Source: Bimuria novae-zelandiae CBS 107.79
Lineage: Eukaryota > Ascomycota > Dothideomycetes > Pleosporales > Didymosphaeriaceae
Direction of reading: 5' to 3'
NCBI GenBank assembly: GCA_010015655.1
Contig: ML976757.1
Span: 199,305-242,747, forward strand
DNA length: 43,443 nucleotides
The translations under genes were made by a program, and so were the position numbers. Position 1 is the stretch's first letter. Every line of letters begins with the position of its first letter. Of the stretch, positions 20,215 to 31,151 are shown piece after piece. Under the pieces are notes generated by a model. It was not told where the DNA came from, did no database searches, and saw nothing but the letters and a program-made list of their open reading frames with translations.

Positions 20215-21234
20215 CTAGCAGTACCTGCTGATATCTTCAGACTCGGTGCTAGTTAACGATGCACAGCTGACCTTATGACTGTATGATATTTCCTCCGCTT
20301 TCTTTATACGTAACCTGTTGAACTCTGGCTTAAAAAATGCGCCTAATTCAGGGCTGTCTTTCTTTGTGTGTCTTCTATCTTCGATTTCTTCTCCCATGAC
20401 GGTATGGAAATATTGAGTCATTGCTGCCGTCGCATGGGCTATAGCTTTCTGGGCTTCCAACAGGCCATTTATTTGTTGCTTTCTAGAGTCTTGGATGCTC
20501 CTGAGGCGCGACCTAATCTCATCTAAACTTGGGTGCTCATTAAGTATGAAGACGGCTAAGCTATAGGTGTCCTGCTCATGTGACAATTTATGGCCTCTGA
20601 TGGTGTTAAGGAGTATATGCGCCACGTGTGCACGGCACTCTGCGCCTTTCACACGGATATTTGCTTCACTTGTTAGCAGCATTCCGTGATCGTAGAGCGG
20701 GCTCATACCTAAGATGATCGCATAATCTGCAACGTAGGGTTCCACTTCCCCAGTGACTGGCAATTGTTCAAACTGAAATGGACGAAAAAGGAATATGGTG
20801 TTCAGGAACTCTTTGAAAGTAGTAGGGCCTAAGGTCTTCGCCACCTGAATAAGCTTTAGGAGCTTGCTCGTCGGGACTGCTTCAGGCCTCAGAGCCTGTA
20901 CGACAAAACTGAAAAAAAGGGTATAATGCACATTTGACCCTAAGCGGATCTTGTATCGTGCGATCGCATTCGCCATCTTCACAAGCGTGTCCGTTGATAT
21001 GTCAGCCTGGCGCACAAGGAAACCGTGCGCCGACTGACAGATTTGATAAAAAGCCTCCGGATCTTCGCTAGGCAGCTTGATAGTTCTAGTCAGTGGTTGA
21101 CTAAAGAGCTTTTGAAATGATGGCGATACGGCTGACATCTTCGAAGAACAAACGAGGAATGTGTAGTCTTGAACCAGAATTTCGACGTCCCCATCTTGAT
21201 CCACAGCCACAAAGAAGCCCTTTTGCTCGGTCAT
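20215..21234 (-). CDS. BTB/POZ-domain protein
   Basis: From ATG 21234 the single exon encodes 339 residues; the frame is open 33 codons further upstream, but MTEQKGFF starts just before the domain. Residues 1-90 form a fungal BTB/POZ-like domain (DGDVEILV, FLVCSSKMSAVSPSFQKLF, IKLPSEDPEAFYQI), a protein-interaction fold typical of cullin-3 adaptors and scaffold proteins. The remainder is helical with no second domain recognised; a Lys/Glu-rich C-terminal end follows. A link to ubiquitination, by way of cullin-3, is family knowledge and not shown by the sequence. No stops or frame breaks were seen. Confidence 0.75.
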   Translation of the reverse strand: MTEQKGFFVAVDQDGDVEILVQDYTFLVCSSKMSAVSPSFQKLFSQPLTRTIKLPSEDPEAFYQICQSAHGFLVRQADISTDTLVKMANAIARYKIRLGSNVHYTLFFSFVVQALRPEAVPTSKLLKLIQVAKTLGPTTFKEFLNTIFLFRPFQFEQLPVTGEVEPYVADYAIILGMSPLYDHGMLLTSEANIRVKGAECRAHVAHILLNTIRGHKLSHEQDTYSLAVFILNEHPSLDEIRSRLRSIQDSRKQQINGLLEAQKAIAHATAAMTQYFHTVMGEEIEDRRHTKKDSPELGAFFKPEFNRLRIKKAEEISYSHKVSCASLTSTESEDISRYC

Positions 21235-21978
21235 CGGATAGAGAGCAAGATAGAAAGGTGATGCCGAAGAGAGAAGTAATATATATGGTGGGTCATAAAG
21301 AGTATATGACAAACCTTTTTCCACGGCTCTCAAAGGCTGCTGCCGGCCGGAAAGCGGCGGGTCGTTCTCAGCAGTGCCTTGTTTGCTGGCCTAACCGACT
21401 TCCAAGACACTCTCACAGAGCTATAATTTTGTAATCCCCTAATCGTACCTCGCAGACTACCGATGCAGAAGAGAGTCGGGACGATCGTGCTTATCTTCTC
21501 TTTGCCAAATAAGGCCTCCTCGTCTTATGGATATGCTACATGGCAGAGATGAGAACCTTTACGCCAACGAGCACAATGGCGTTCGCGGGACTGTGGCTTG
21601 AGCTACTTAATAGCGTAGCCGTGACGCTCCGAGCCTCTAGGGTTGACCCAGGGCCGCACAGCACCTCTAAACGTAATGCCGTCAATGGCACTGAAGTCTT
21701 TAGACGATAAAGGACTTCGCGCGTAATAAGTAACCCTGTAATTACGCCGAGAGAAAAGAAAATTTGTAGCCTAAGCTTTTACACCTTCTATTAGGTTACG
21801 ACTGACATTTTGCAATTCTCTTAGCTAATGTAACTAGCTAAGGAAACAAGAACTGTACCTGCCTACTCCTTAATCCCACCAAACTACCACCTGCAGGTTG
21901 ATAAAGCAATTTCAACACCTCAAGGACCATTTATACTACTCCCTCCAGTCAAGCTTATAGCCAATCGTTATAGATAAC
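21235..21978. other. Intergenic, no gene recognised
   Basis: This holds the upstream region of the BTB gene and moderately AT-rich DNA. No open frame with motifs, no RNA gene. Confidence 0.35.
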
Positions 21979-22548
21979 CTAACAAGTGGAGTACGCTGCC
22001 AAGGATGAGGTTGCCGTCCAAGTAACATTTTGAGTACTAGGCTTTGAGGATCCAGCTGGTGGGCAAGCAAAAGTGCTGTTTAGGCACTGATAGCTCCCCA
22101 CCTCACGCTGGAAGCCCTGTGTTACCTCATGATTCCCTGGGTACCAGACCCCTGTTTCCCCTTCTCCACCCCACCCGTTGTAGGTCTGGCTACACTCACC
22201 GTCACTGTATAATTGGTACAAAATTTCGGAATTAGGAAGGGCGAAAGTACCTATAGAACCGGCAACACATCCCAAGATCTATGGCAATTGACTTAACATT
22301 AATCATGTTATCAGTCGAGGTACATGTCAGAGGCGATGTGAAAACTGGATTGCAATATCGCCAACCACTTTCACTACAAAAGTGAACCTATAGAAAACTT
22401 AGCGTAAGCTTTAATATTGGTCTGTAGCACTTACGGTTGGAGACGCAGACGGCGCAACCCTATGGTTCTCGAGTGGTTGTGAAGCATTTATAAAAGTGCC
22501 TCTCACTAGGCTTGCGACTAGAGTTAATATAAAAAGTTTTAAAAACAT
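21979..22548 (-). pseudogene. Small secreted Cys-containing protein with a one-base frame break
   Basis: Exon 1 (22435-22548) begins MFLKLFILTLVASLV, a clear signal peptide, and an intron (22388-22434, GTAAGT...CTATAG) leads into exon 2. The Cys-bearing segments (CSESGWRYCNP, later GECSQTYNGW and a C-terminal Cys) are in two frames that meet at a GGG run near 22,257-22,260; one base too many there accounts for the switch. The product would be about 175 residues, extracellular, with about ten Cys. This is the profile of a small secreted protein, possibly an effector candidate; there is no evidence of toxicity. Whether the frame break is a real mutation or a sequencing error cannot be decided here. 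Confidence 0.6.
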
Positions 22549-23615
22549 GTCTCCTTTTATTGCTAGGTATTGTAGACACGATAGGATGGCGGCTAGGTAA
22601 GGTTTTATAGTAACTTGGCCTATTTCTAGGCCCTCCAAAAACTCTTAGTTGGACCTCTCTTTCTTGCTACAAGCCTTTCAATGCCGCGCCCCCAAATTAT
22701 TGCATTTGTAAACATGGGTGTAAAATCTCGGTACAGTCGCTTGCAAAACCGGCATCCCTCCCAGCGCGCTGTGAGATTTTCTCCGCACTAGGACTACCCT
22801 TAAAGCGAGCCCTGTTTCCGGGTTCGAGTGGTTCAAAGCGATAGAACCAAATTTCAAGCCAGATCGATGGAAGTTCGACATCGCAGTATCCGCATGGATG
22901 AGCGCTAGGCGACTTTGTGTTGCTTGTGAGGTCGTCTCCAGGCAGTCATCGCATGTGCGCGTAGGCACCTACTATGGTTGTTGACGCGTTCAAGTGCTCT
23001 CTGTACTCGAGCAGGTGACTTAACCTCCGAACCTATCGTTTGGGTAAACTAAGGCAAGCAGTGACAAGCGGTGGCAAGCGGTAATCGATTCATGCGGGCT
23101 ACCACGCAATTTGGTAAAAGTCAGCACGTACCTCTTTTGTGGCAGTGCATCGTGTGGCTTGCTTGCTGCGGGTTTCTTGCCTCTGTGCAACCCCGTTTTT
23201 GCGAGAACAGCAACATCGTCCTCAACCTCCCGCCGTCCGCGACCTCCTGTCTTCTGAGGTCTCTTCGCACCCCGCTATACCGACCGACGTTCACCTCCCA
23301 GGAAGTGAGGCTCAGGCGCCGACTCAAGCCTGCTGCTGCTACCACCGCCACCGCAGCCGCCGAGCACCCGGAAGCTGCGACTCCTCACGCGACGAACCGG
23401 GATTGAATAGGACCACACGTTCTCCTAGCCACGTCCGTCCTATCTTTGAGCTCGCTGCAGTCTATCCTTTTGCGCTGCCTCGACTCGCCGTGTTACGGGC
23501 CAACTTACCTCCCTTGAGCCAATTCTCCGCTGCAACTATATCCACGGTTTTCGCGATGATATCCCTCCCTCGGATCTTCTAAAGAAGAATCATACTCCTA
23601 CTGCGCAACTGAAAG
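22549..23615. other. Intergenic between secreted protein and kinase
   Basis: Frames on both strands (22678-22968 minus; 23071-23582 plus) have low-complexity or unconvincing composition. 23,330-23,390 is a CCACCG/GCC-rich tract. It probably includes the promoter of the kinase-like gene. No supported feature. Confidence 0.35.
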
Positions 23616-24497
23616 ATGGCACAAATCAGATTCCCGACTGGGTTGAAGATGTCAGACTGCCTCGGCGGCGGACTCACGGGCATGGCATACCTGGACGAGA
23701 CCTCCAATACTGTCATAAAATTTCCTCATGAAGGAGATGAGCCCGCTATCGATGTTGAGAGACGGATCTACGAGCGATTCGAGCAACACGGCGGACATAG
23801 AGGTCTTCTGCAGTATCATGGTCCGTTCGAACTCGGCATCCGCTTAGAATATACGAGCCTACATAATCTTCGCCAATACCTCCAAATTCATGATGAGATT
23901 GACGCCAAGCACCGACTTCAATGGAGTCAACAAATCACTAGTGCGCTTGCTTTCGTTCATTCGATGAATGTGATTCATGGGGATCTCACGTGTCACAACA
24001 TTTCTTTAGACGAGAGCCAAAACGCGAAGCTCTTTGACTTTGGTGGTTCCTCAATAGACGGCTCTGAGCCATTAATAGGGGTTACTGCAAGCCACAGGTG
24101 GCCTGGAAACGACGACAAATCAACCCAGGTAGACTTGTTTGCCCTTGGCTCCACCCTGTACGAAATCTGGACCGGCAAACCTCCATTCCACGGGCTTTCA
24201 GACGTAGAAATCATCAACCTGTTCAAAAAATCAGAGTTTCCTAAGACGCAAAGTCTGGGACCAATAGGCGAGGTTATACGAGGATGCTGGCAAAGCAGGT
24301 TCGCAAGTGCAGATGATGTTCTTGGAGGTGAGTGCCTTGTTAATCCATTGATTGTCATCTACTAACGCCGCCTAGCCATGAACTTCTGTGATGGATATTG
24401 TCTCTGCCCCACCTGTCCGCGAGACGATCATTGCAGTGTCGGTTCTTGGCTTGGCCCTGTTCCTAGTTCACAGGTTAGCGAAGCGATAATGAAATAG
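23616..24497 (+). CDS. Protein kinase-like protein, HGD-type catalytic loop
   Basis: Exon 1, 23616-24327, starts MAQIRFPTGL. It contains a short glycine-rich segment (CLGGGLTG), VIKFPHE with the beta-3 Lys, a helical ERRIYERFE with candidate glutamate, the catalytic loop HGDLTCHNISL (Arg of HRD replaced by Gly), DFGGS, ASHRWPG in place of APE, and DLFALGSTLYEIWTGKPPF. Kinase subdomains are complete enough for activity to be possible. Intron 24328-24375 (GTGAGT...CTACTAAC...TAG) is strongly supported. Exon 2 to TAG 24497 gives 277 residues with a Cys-rich tail. However, another frame across the same exon encodes a hydrophobic C-terminal helix (IIAVSVLGLALFLVHRLAKR) ending at about 24488, so a different acceptor or an indel may apply. 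Confidence 0.72.
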
Positions 24498-24523
24498 AAG
24501 AACGGAGCTCTACCCAGAAGAGT

Positions 24524-24727
24524 TTAGGCGCAGAGCGGGCATTTTCCTTTCCTCGTAGTACTGCCAAACATAATTGGTTCTCCGTTTTTCCCTTTGGCCT
24601 GTTTGAGATCGTTGCAAGGGCTGGTTGTAGCACTGCCATTCTCGCAGTAGTCGTATCTACGCTCTGGGAAGGTGTGTCCTTGCGTGCAACTAGCGAATTT
24701 GAAGGGGGTGTCAGAATAGGTACACAT
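24524..24727 (-). CDS. Small Cys/His-containing protein
   Basis: A 67-codon frame beginning at an ATG, MCTYSDTPFK. It carries CTQGHTF, RYDYC and a C-terminal GKCPLCA, a spacing that could bind a metal ion. Short Cys/His proteins of this general kind are common in ascomycetes, but I do not recognise the family. It could be a complete small gene or the last exon of a larger one. It is convergent with the kinase-like gene, their ends about 27 bp apart. Confidence 0.4.
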   Translation of the reverse strand: MCTYSDTPFKFASCTQGHTFPERRYDYCENGSATTSPCNDLKQAKGKNGEPIMFGSTTRKGKCPLCA

Positions 24728-25735
24728 TCTGCTTGCGTTGAGATGCGTGTCCAGGAATAAGAGTTAAGATGAGCAAAGTTAGCTATCTTATACTCTTATG
24801 CGAACTAGCTACAGCAACGCTGATAACGTAAAAACTGATAACACTAGAGCGCCTGTGTGGTTAGCTAGGACATTGCATGCGTCAAGTGTCTGCAGGTTGC
24901 TGCATCTTAGAGTGCGACTCCTACGTGGGTTGGTGGATGCCTAGGATAACCCGCTACATTGTGGGTAACGCATATGTGGCTTGACGTAAAGTAAAATAAC
25001 GTTACACCGCAGTCATAAGCCCAACATGCCCTGTATATTCTGCTCCAGTCTCTCTCTCGCTTGCTCTCAACGTCTGTGGCCCTTCTTGCAACTGACTCTT
25101 AGCCATCTGGCACTATAGCCATCTAGCGCTAGCATTTCCATTGCTAGCCTAGTGCTCCCTAGCGCAGTGCTCTTTGGTGCAGTATGCTCTTGGCTATTTC
25201 TGTGGTGTGCACGTGCTCGCTTGTGGTATCTTACCCCACCCAAGTGCCAATCTGCAGCTCGAGTGCTTGCGATTCCAGGCTCATAACTGTTGCGAAGCAA
25301 AAGGCTAACCTTTTGCTCCTATCGGAGTAGAATGTTCTTAACCGTCACATACTATCGTGGTGCACTTCGAAGCGTGGACAGAGTCAATTTATTTATCTAA
25401 GAGACGAATAGCAGTCAGTAGTCGTGCTGCATGGCGTAGGTCTATATCTGTGCGTAAAAGAAGGCTCTACTTAATCAGGCGTGAAGGCCTCAACGCTACT
25501 GTAATTTTTGCATACACGATGGCGAGAGCGGTCTAGAGTAGGTTTTAAAAATTTGTTATTAGGATATTTCAGGATATTTCAACGCGCTGGTCTCTAAGTC
25601 TCTGAGTGAGCGTAACATTGTAGCAAGCTGCAATTAGTTGTTTTGGGCACACCGAGCTTTTCGCTACGTAGGGACGGACGTCACTGCTTTATCACGGCCA
25701 TACTGTATTCTCCATAGATCTCACTCGATAGATAG
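24728..25735. other. Intergenic, no gene recognised
   Basis: Repetitive short words (CTAGCGCT-type in 25,080-25,170; AGGATATTTC twice at 25,560-25,580) but no coding region or RNA gene. The right end borders the left inverted repeat at 25,738. Confidence 0.35.
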
Positions 25736-25813
25736 TACAGTGGCGATCGAAATCGGTTTCCAGTTCTTGCACTTCCGTTATTCTGAGCGCACGGCCGCTT
25801 AAAAAGGCGCTTA

Positions 25814-26097
25814 TCGGTGATTCTGGAAATACCTGCTCGACCCACTTAAGGCGTATTTCTCATCAGACTGCGCGTATTTTCTGTTCTGGTCTCCTTTTTT
25901 TCGCTTTTCTCTCCACCACACAAGGAACTTTGGATAATAATATACTAAAAGTAGATAAAGGGCTTCTATAGAGTTATAAGTACCCCCCTTAAATTTTTTA
26001 GAAGATTTAAGTTTTTTGCGTTCAAGAAAATACAAGAAAAGGAAGGATTGACGATGACTGGCTGGCTCTGTGGGTCGAGCAGGTATTTCCGAAACGA
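25814..26097. mobile_element. 284-bp MITE nested in the left inverted repeat
   Basis: A 21-bp core, GGAAATACCTGCTCGACCCAC, occurs near the left end and inverted near the right end, extended outward to TCG ends. TA lies on both sides (25812-25813 and 26098-26099). Comparison with the right inverted repeat at about 31,715 shows uninterrupted sequence there, which confirms that this segment is an insertion. The interior contains a T/C-rich run and no transposase. Confidence 0.75.
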
Positions 26098-26191
26098 TAA
26101 TACTAGATGGGTCTAGTTAAGAAAGTAGCGTATATGCTGTGCTATATGTACCTCTACTAACCTATTGTCTATAGATTTGAGAGCGTCTACA

Positions 26192-26224
26192 GTGTGTGTG
26201 TGTTTGTGTGTAGGTGTGTGTGTA
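26192..26224. repeat. (TG)n microsatellite
   Basis: A near-perfect TG/GT tract of about 33 bases with a few interruptions. It lies at the point where similarity to the right inverted repeat ends. Confidence 0.9.
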
Positions 26225-26519
26225 TTCTATTATGGCCATGCACCCTATGGGTATGGGCCGTTACAATGCGCCACCTGCTAGTATATAATCGAGGTGTTTG
26301 TCCGCCTTGAGTGGCAAATGCTTAATCTGAAATTCGGCACATGGACGCCCTGGCCAGTGAATCTAGGGTATACTCGAAGGTTGCATGTGACAAATTTGTA
26401 AGCTATATATTCATATTAATTCCCGGCCCTCTATGAAACAGTGGGAATAATAAATATATGATAGGAAAGAAACCTAGCTAGTTTAATTAATCCTAACACC
26501 TTAGGACGCATTTAGCCTG
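26225..26519. other. Short intergenic stretch
   Basis: No coding region. AT-rich, about 295 bp, with no repeat recognised except the boundary of the LTR fragment at 26520. Confidence 0.35.
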
Positions 26520-26741
26520 TGTTAAGCCCTTCGGGGTAGCTAGTTTAAAAGGAGTTGGGTTGGTTCTCGGGCAAGATCGAAGTACAGGCGTAAGGGGGTA
26601 GTAATAGCTTGTGCGTATTAATGCGTATCGAAGGTGAGGTGCGTTACAATCAAATCAAACGAGGGCCTAAGTCAAATCCAAACGATAGATTAATAAACAG
26701 GTTAAACACGAGTATGAGGGTCTATGCTCCTATATACTTGC
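26520..26741 (+). repeat. Truncated LTR related to the chromovirus at 33.5-40.3 kb
   Basis: It begins TGTTAAGCCC and matches the first about 230 bases of the 434-bp LTRs, including GGTTGGTTCTCGGGCAAGA and GATAGATTAATAAACAGGTT. The second half of the LTR is absent. The fragment abuts the stop codon of the NLR gene by about 10 bp. It is a divergent copy of the family. Confidence 0.8.
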
Positions 26742-26751
26742 CCTGCTCAAC

Positions 26752-29700
26752 CTACTCGAGTCGAGCTTGTCGAACAGTCACGTGACTTCTCTGTGCTGTG
26801 CCACCATTGGTCATTATAAGACTTGTAGGCGCGCTAGGGCCTAGCCGAGTGGTGCTAATTACAGATCCTAACAGCTTGTTATGCTCCACATTACATATCC
26901 ATACCCTCCCATAGCTGGTACCAATACCAATCCTATTCTTAGATACTATAAAACGTGACGGCCGATATTCTGATGGTAGCCATAAGATCTTCTCCGAATT
27001 GTAGCTTATCCACATACGATCCGAACTCATGCTTAGGCCTTGATAGATTGTACTATTATCGAACCCAGACGCTAGCCGTGTCGAGTCAGGCGAGAAGGCG
27101 ACTGAGCAGACGGAATCGTTATAGCCCTTAAGCGTTAAGAGGCACTCGCCGCTGCTCGCATCCCAGATCTTGACTGTGTTGTCCCAGGACCCAGACGCCA
27201 GCCGTGTCGAGTTGGGCGAGAAGGCGACTAAGTCGACGGGACCGCTATGGCCCTTAAGCGTTGAGAGGCACTTGCCGCTGCTCGCATCCCAGATCTTGAC
27301 TGTGTTGTNNNNNNNNNNNNNNNNNNNNNNNNNNNNNNNNNNNNNNNNNNNNNNNNNNNNNNNNNNNNNNNNNNNNNNNNNNNNNNNNNNNNNNNNNNNN
27401 NNNNNNNNNNNNNNNNNNNNNNNNNNNNNNNNNNNNNNNNNNNNNNNNNNNNNNNNNNNNNNNNNNNNNNNNNNNNNNNNNNNNNNNNNNNNNNNNNNNN
27501 NNNNNNNNNNNNNNNNNNNNNNNNNNNNNNNNNNNNNNNNNNNNNNNNNNNNNNNNNNNNNNNNNNNNNNNNNNNNNNNNNNNNNNNNNNNNNNNNNNNN
27601 NNNNNNNNNNNNNNNNNNNNNNNNNNNNNNNNNNNNNNNNNNNNNNNNNNNNNNNNNNNNNNNNNNNNNNNNNNNNNNNNNNNNNNNNNNNNNNNNNNNN
27701 NNNNNNNNNNNNNNNNNNNNNNNNNNNNNNNNNNNNNNNNNNNNNNNNNNNNNNNNNNNNNNNNNNNNNNNNNNNNNNNNNNNNNNNNNNNNNNNNNNNN
27801 NNNNNNNNNNNNNNNNNNNNNNNNNNNNNNNNNNNNNNNNNNNNNNNNNNNNNNNNNNNNNNNNNNNNNNNNNNNNNNNNNNNNNNNNNNNNNNNNNNNN
27901 NNNNNNNNNNNNNNNNNNNNNNNNNNNNNNNNNNNNNNNNNNNNNNNNNNNNNNNNNNNNNNNNNNNNNNNNNNNNNNNNNNNNNNNNNNNNNNNNNNNN
28001 NNNNNNNNNNNNNNNNNNNNNNNNNNNNNNNNNNNNNGGACCCAGACGCCAGCCGTGTTGAGTCGGGTGAGAAGGCGACTGAGCTAACTAAATCGCTATG
28101 GCCCTCGAGCGTCAAGAGGCACTCACCGCTGCTCGCATCCCAGATCTTAACTGTGTTGTCCCAGGACCCAGACGCCAGCCGTGTCGAGTTGGGCGAGAAG
28201 GCGACTGAGAAGACATAATTGTTATGGTCTTTAAGCGTCGAGAGGCACTCGCCGCTGCGTGCATCCCAAATCTTGACTGTCTTGTCCCCGGACCCAGACG
28301 CCAGCCGTGTTGAGTCAGGCGAGAAGGCGACTGAGTTAACTAAATCGCTATGGCCCTCGAGCGTCAAGAGGCACTCGCCGCTGCACGCATCCCAGATCTT
28401 AACTGTGTTGTCCCTAGACCCAGACGCCAGCCGTGTCGAGTCGGGCGAGAAGGCGACTGAGTTGACGGAATCGTTATGGCCCTTAAGCGTTGAGAGGCAC
28501 TCACCGCTGCTCGCATCCCAGATCTTGACTGTGTTGTCCCCGGACCCAGACACCAGCCGTGTTGAGTCGGGCGAGAAGGCGACTGAGCTAACCAAATTAC
28601 TATGGCCCTCGAGCGTTAAGAGGCATGCGCTCCAGTTCTCTTCCATAGCTGGCGCTATTATAATCCATTTTGGCTCTTCTCTTTTAAAAAGACCTCTTAT
28701 TAGGCTTTGAGTTGGGCTAAATAGGAGTGCAGAAGCATACGTCTGAAGAGGGTAGTTCTCTATTGCCCACTTGTGAGACATAATAAATCGGCGCGCATCT
28801 TTGACTAATTCATTTAACGCAGATGTATCTGTTCTTCCCTAGGCTACTTTAGCAAATATCTTCTATAGCATCATAAATGTATAGATTACCTGCATGAAGA
28901 CCTCAAGTTTTGCCATGGATACAACCCCTTTTGACATGCTCCTGCAAAGACTAAGAGCTTCCAGCCAGTAGAGGTATTGCTGTCTTAGAAAGCTTTCCAC
29001 AACGCCTCCGTTCTGCAGATCGACTTTATCCTCTATAGGAGATTCAGGATTCCAGTCACAGAGGTGATCAATCCAGTGTATACATGGGTAGCGTGACGCT
29101 GCTAGTGGATCCAGGTCTGGTTGCTTAATCTGCTCGGCTGGATATCCTAGCGCACCTAGGCTGTACATGTCTCGTCGGAGCGTCGTAGACATGACCTGCA
29201 GCGATTTAGAGAAGATAGACCGGTGCACATTTCTGATCCCGCGCGGAATTAGGTCATGTCTTGCTTCCTTGGATAGAAAATCCCTAGCTGACTGATGGAT
29301 AATGTAAACATTGTCTTCTCGAATTGTGAGGAACGAACCACACATCTTTACAATTGCCACAGTAGCCTGATTTACGTTCTGGGCTTGTGTCGGCAAGCCA
29401 GATAAGACGTGAAGTTCCTGCAGGTGGAGTGGGCGATAGGTAGCGAGAACGGTGGAGAGAACCTGTCGGCACAATTCTGGATATTGGCGCCGCAGCCGTT
29501 TGATCTGATGTATCATCCGACGATACACGTTATTTAATTCTGTTGGGACTTCTTCGAGTAACTGTAGTACCTCCCAGGCCATCGCCTCCTTCAGCTCTTT
29601 GATAACAAGAGATACCCAGAGAAAAGTGCCATTAGCCTTTTGTTGCATTTTCTCCCGGACTGAATCATGGAGGAGTTGGTCATGTTTGATTTCTGGTAGT

Positions 29701-31151
29701 TCTGAAATGCAATAGTCGATATACGCATCAACGGCGCGGGATACTTGCGCGGCATTTTCTTTGAGCTCAAGACTCAGCCTAATTCCAGAATTGTTAAGCC
29801 GTAGTCTCTGCTCAATATGGGCCACGTTGCGGCTGCTAACGACCCACTTAGCCCGAGAAGATATAGACGACATCAGGACAATAAAGTCTAGCAGTTTGGG
29901 CGAGTCGGTCACGCATTCGTCAAGCGCGTCAACGGTCAAGTACGTGCTGTTCAAGTCCAGGTCTTGCAGGATATTTGTAAAGATCTCGGACAGGGCAACC
30001 CAGGCGTTTGCGTCCTCGAATAGCGCTTTGCCTGCGTGGTCGTACTTTTTCTGTATATGAGAGACGAGATATGGCTGTTGGCTGACAAGCAAGTACAGTA
30101 GCCCTCGAAGCACGGCTGTAGCGTTGTTGATTCTCAAATCCGTGGCCTGACAGAAGAAGTAGGACAGCTGTTGTGTCTTGCTCATTGACTTGCTCAACTC
30201 ATTAATAATGCCGCAGAGCAGCATTGTCTTGCCCTTGCCCGGATCGCCCTTAATCCACAACAGTCGGCTCTGCTGGTCGTCGCGCCATCGTTGGAAGTCA
30301 GGGTTCTTCAGGATCCAGCGGTACGAGTCCTTTAATAGGCCACCCTTGGTCTCCTCAATGCGCTTCTTGTCGTCCCGGGGATCGGTGAGGCGCAAGTCTT
30401 GCATACATTGCTCCAGCTTCCCGATCTCCTCTCGAAGCCGTTGGAATGCGCTTGCCGTCCCTTCGCCGTAGATAGGGGCTACGTACACACCAAAAATGCC
30501 AAGTAAAGAGTACGCTTTATCTTCCTCGAGCTTGGTATGCCGGTGTTTTACCCATGACAATCGCTCATTAACGCTGAACTGAGATAAAGGGGTTCCTCCA
30601 AGCGCTGACTCAGGAACAACCGTTATCTCGTGAATCAGGCGCCTTAAGGAATTTCTATCACCAAGTCGCTTGCCTTTTTGAGAGAAGAATTTGACTGAAC
30701 TTGGAGCAAGAAGCTCTTGGAGCGTCCAACCCCGTGTGAACCATCTACACATTCGGAAATTTGATTCCCACTGTGGACTATTGGGCTTTTCGTTTGCGCC
30801 AAAGGGAGAGCTGGAGACATCCGACAAATAGACGTAGCATTGAGTTGCGTTACCGTACCAGCGAAACATGGAGTTGATAGCCTGCGACAGTTCAGCCTCG
30901 TTTGCCTTGTTGATGCAACAGGTGTCGATCCAAAAGTATTCTAAGCCGTCTACTGCAGCTTGCTCTCCACAGAACCGGATCTTCTTGTAGCCAGGCTTAT
31001 CCTTGCCAGTGCCATTTTCTAGGTCTTTAAGGGTGACCTCCTCGGTATCTGCTCCCCAGGTATGTGAGAGGATCGCATAGGGAGGGATGGCCTCGTCGCG
31101 AAACTGAGTAAGACCGAACTCGCCAGTATCACTGCGTCGCAAAAGACGCAT
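26752..31151 (-). CDS. HET-NACHT-WD40 NOD-like receptor (HNWD-type)
   Basis: Exon 1 is 28890-31151 (ATG 31151, 754 codons). A 51-bp phase-0 intron (28839-28889, GTAATC...GCTAAAG...CCTAG) removes two apparent stops, and exon 2 runs from 28838 to TAG 26752 across an N gap. Residues 24-150 form a HET domain (YAILSHTWGA, FWIDTCCINK, RGWTLQELLAP). NACHT follows with P-loop GDPGKGKT (302-309) and Walker B YLTVDALDEC (404-413). After the linker SHKWAIENYPLQTYASALLF come at least seven 42-residue WD40 repeats of nearly identical sequence (core SVAFSPDSTRLASGS, TVKIWDASSGECL), then a C-terminal cap with RVWICNVE. Proteins of this design (the het-d/e/r family in Podospora) recognise non-self and trigger incompatibility cell death through HET. 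Variation among repeats is concentrated at a few positions, as expected for a recognition surface. The gene looks intact apart from the gap. Confidence 0.9.
27309..28037. other. Assembly gap of 729 N in the WD40 repeats
   Basis: The gap falls inside near-identical 126-bp repeats, which explains the assembly failure. Flanking sequence requires the missing DNA to be four bases plus a multiple of 126 (length 1 modulo 3) if the frame is continuous; 729 is a multiple of three, so the stated length is probably an estimate. Confidence 0.95.

Noticed and set aside
27170..28087. Plus-strand frame across the N gap
   Set aside because: It is a shadow of the WD40 repeats, kept open only by N and by the repeat period being a multiple of three.
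28839..28889. Two TAG codons splitting the HET-NACHT and WD40 parts of the NLR into two genes
   Set aside because: A 51-bp phase-0 intron with GT, branch-like GCTAAAG and AG removes both.
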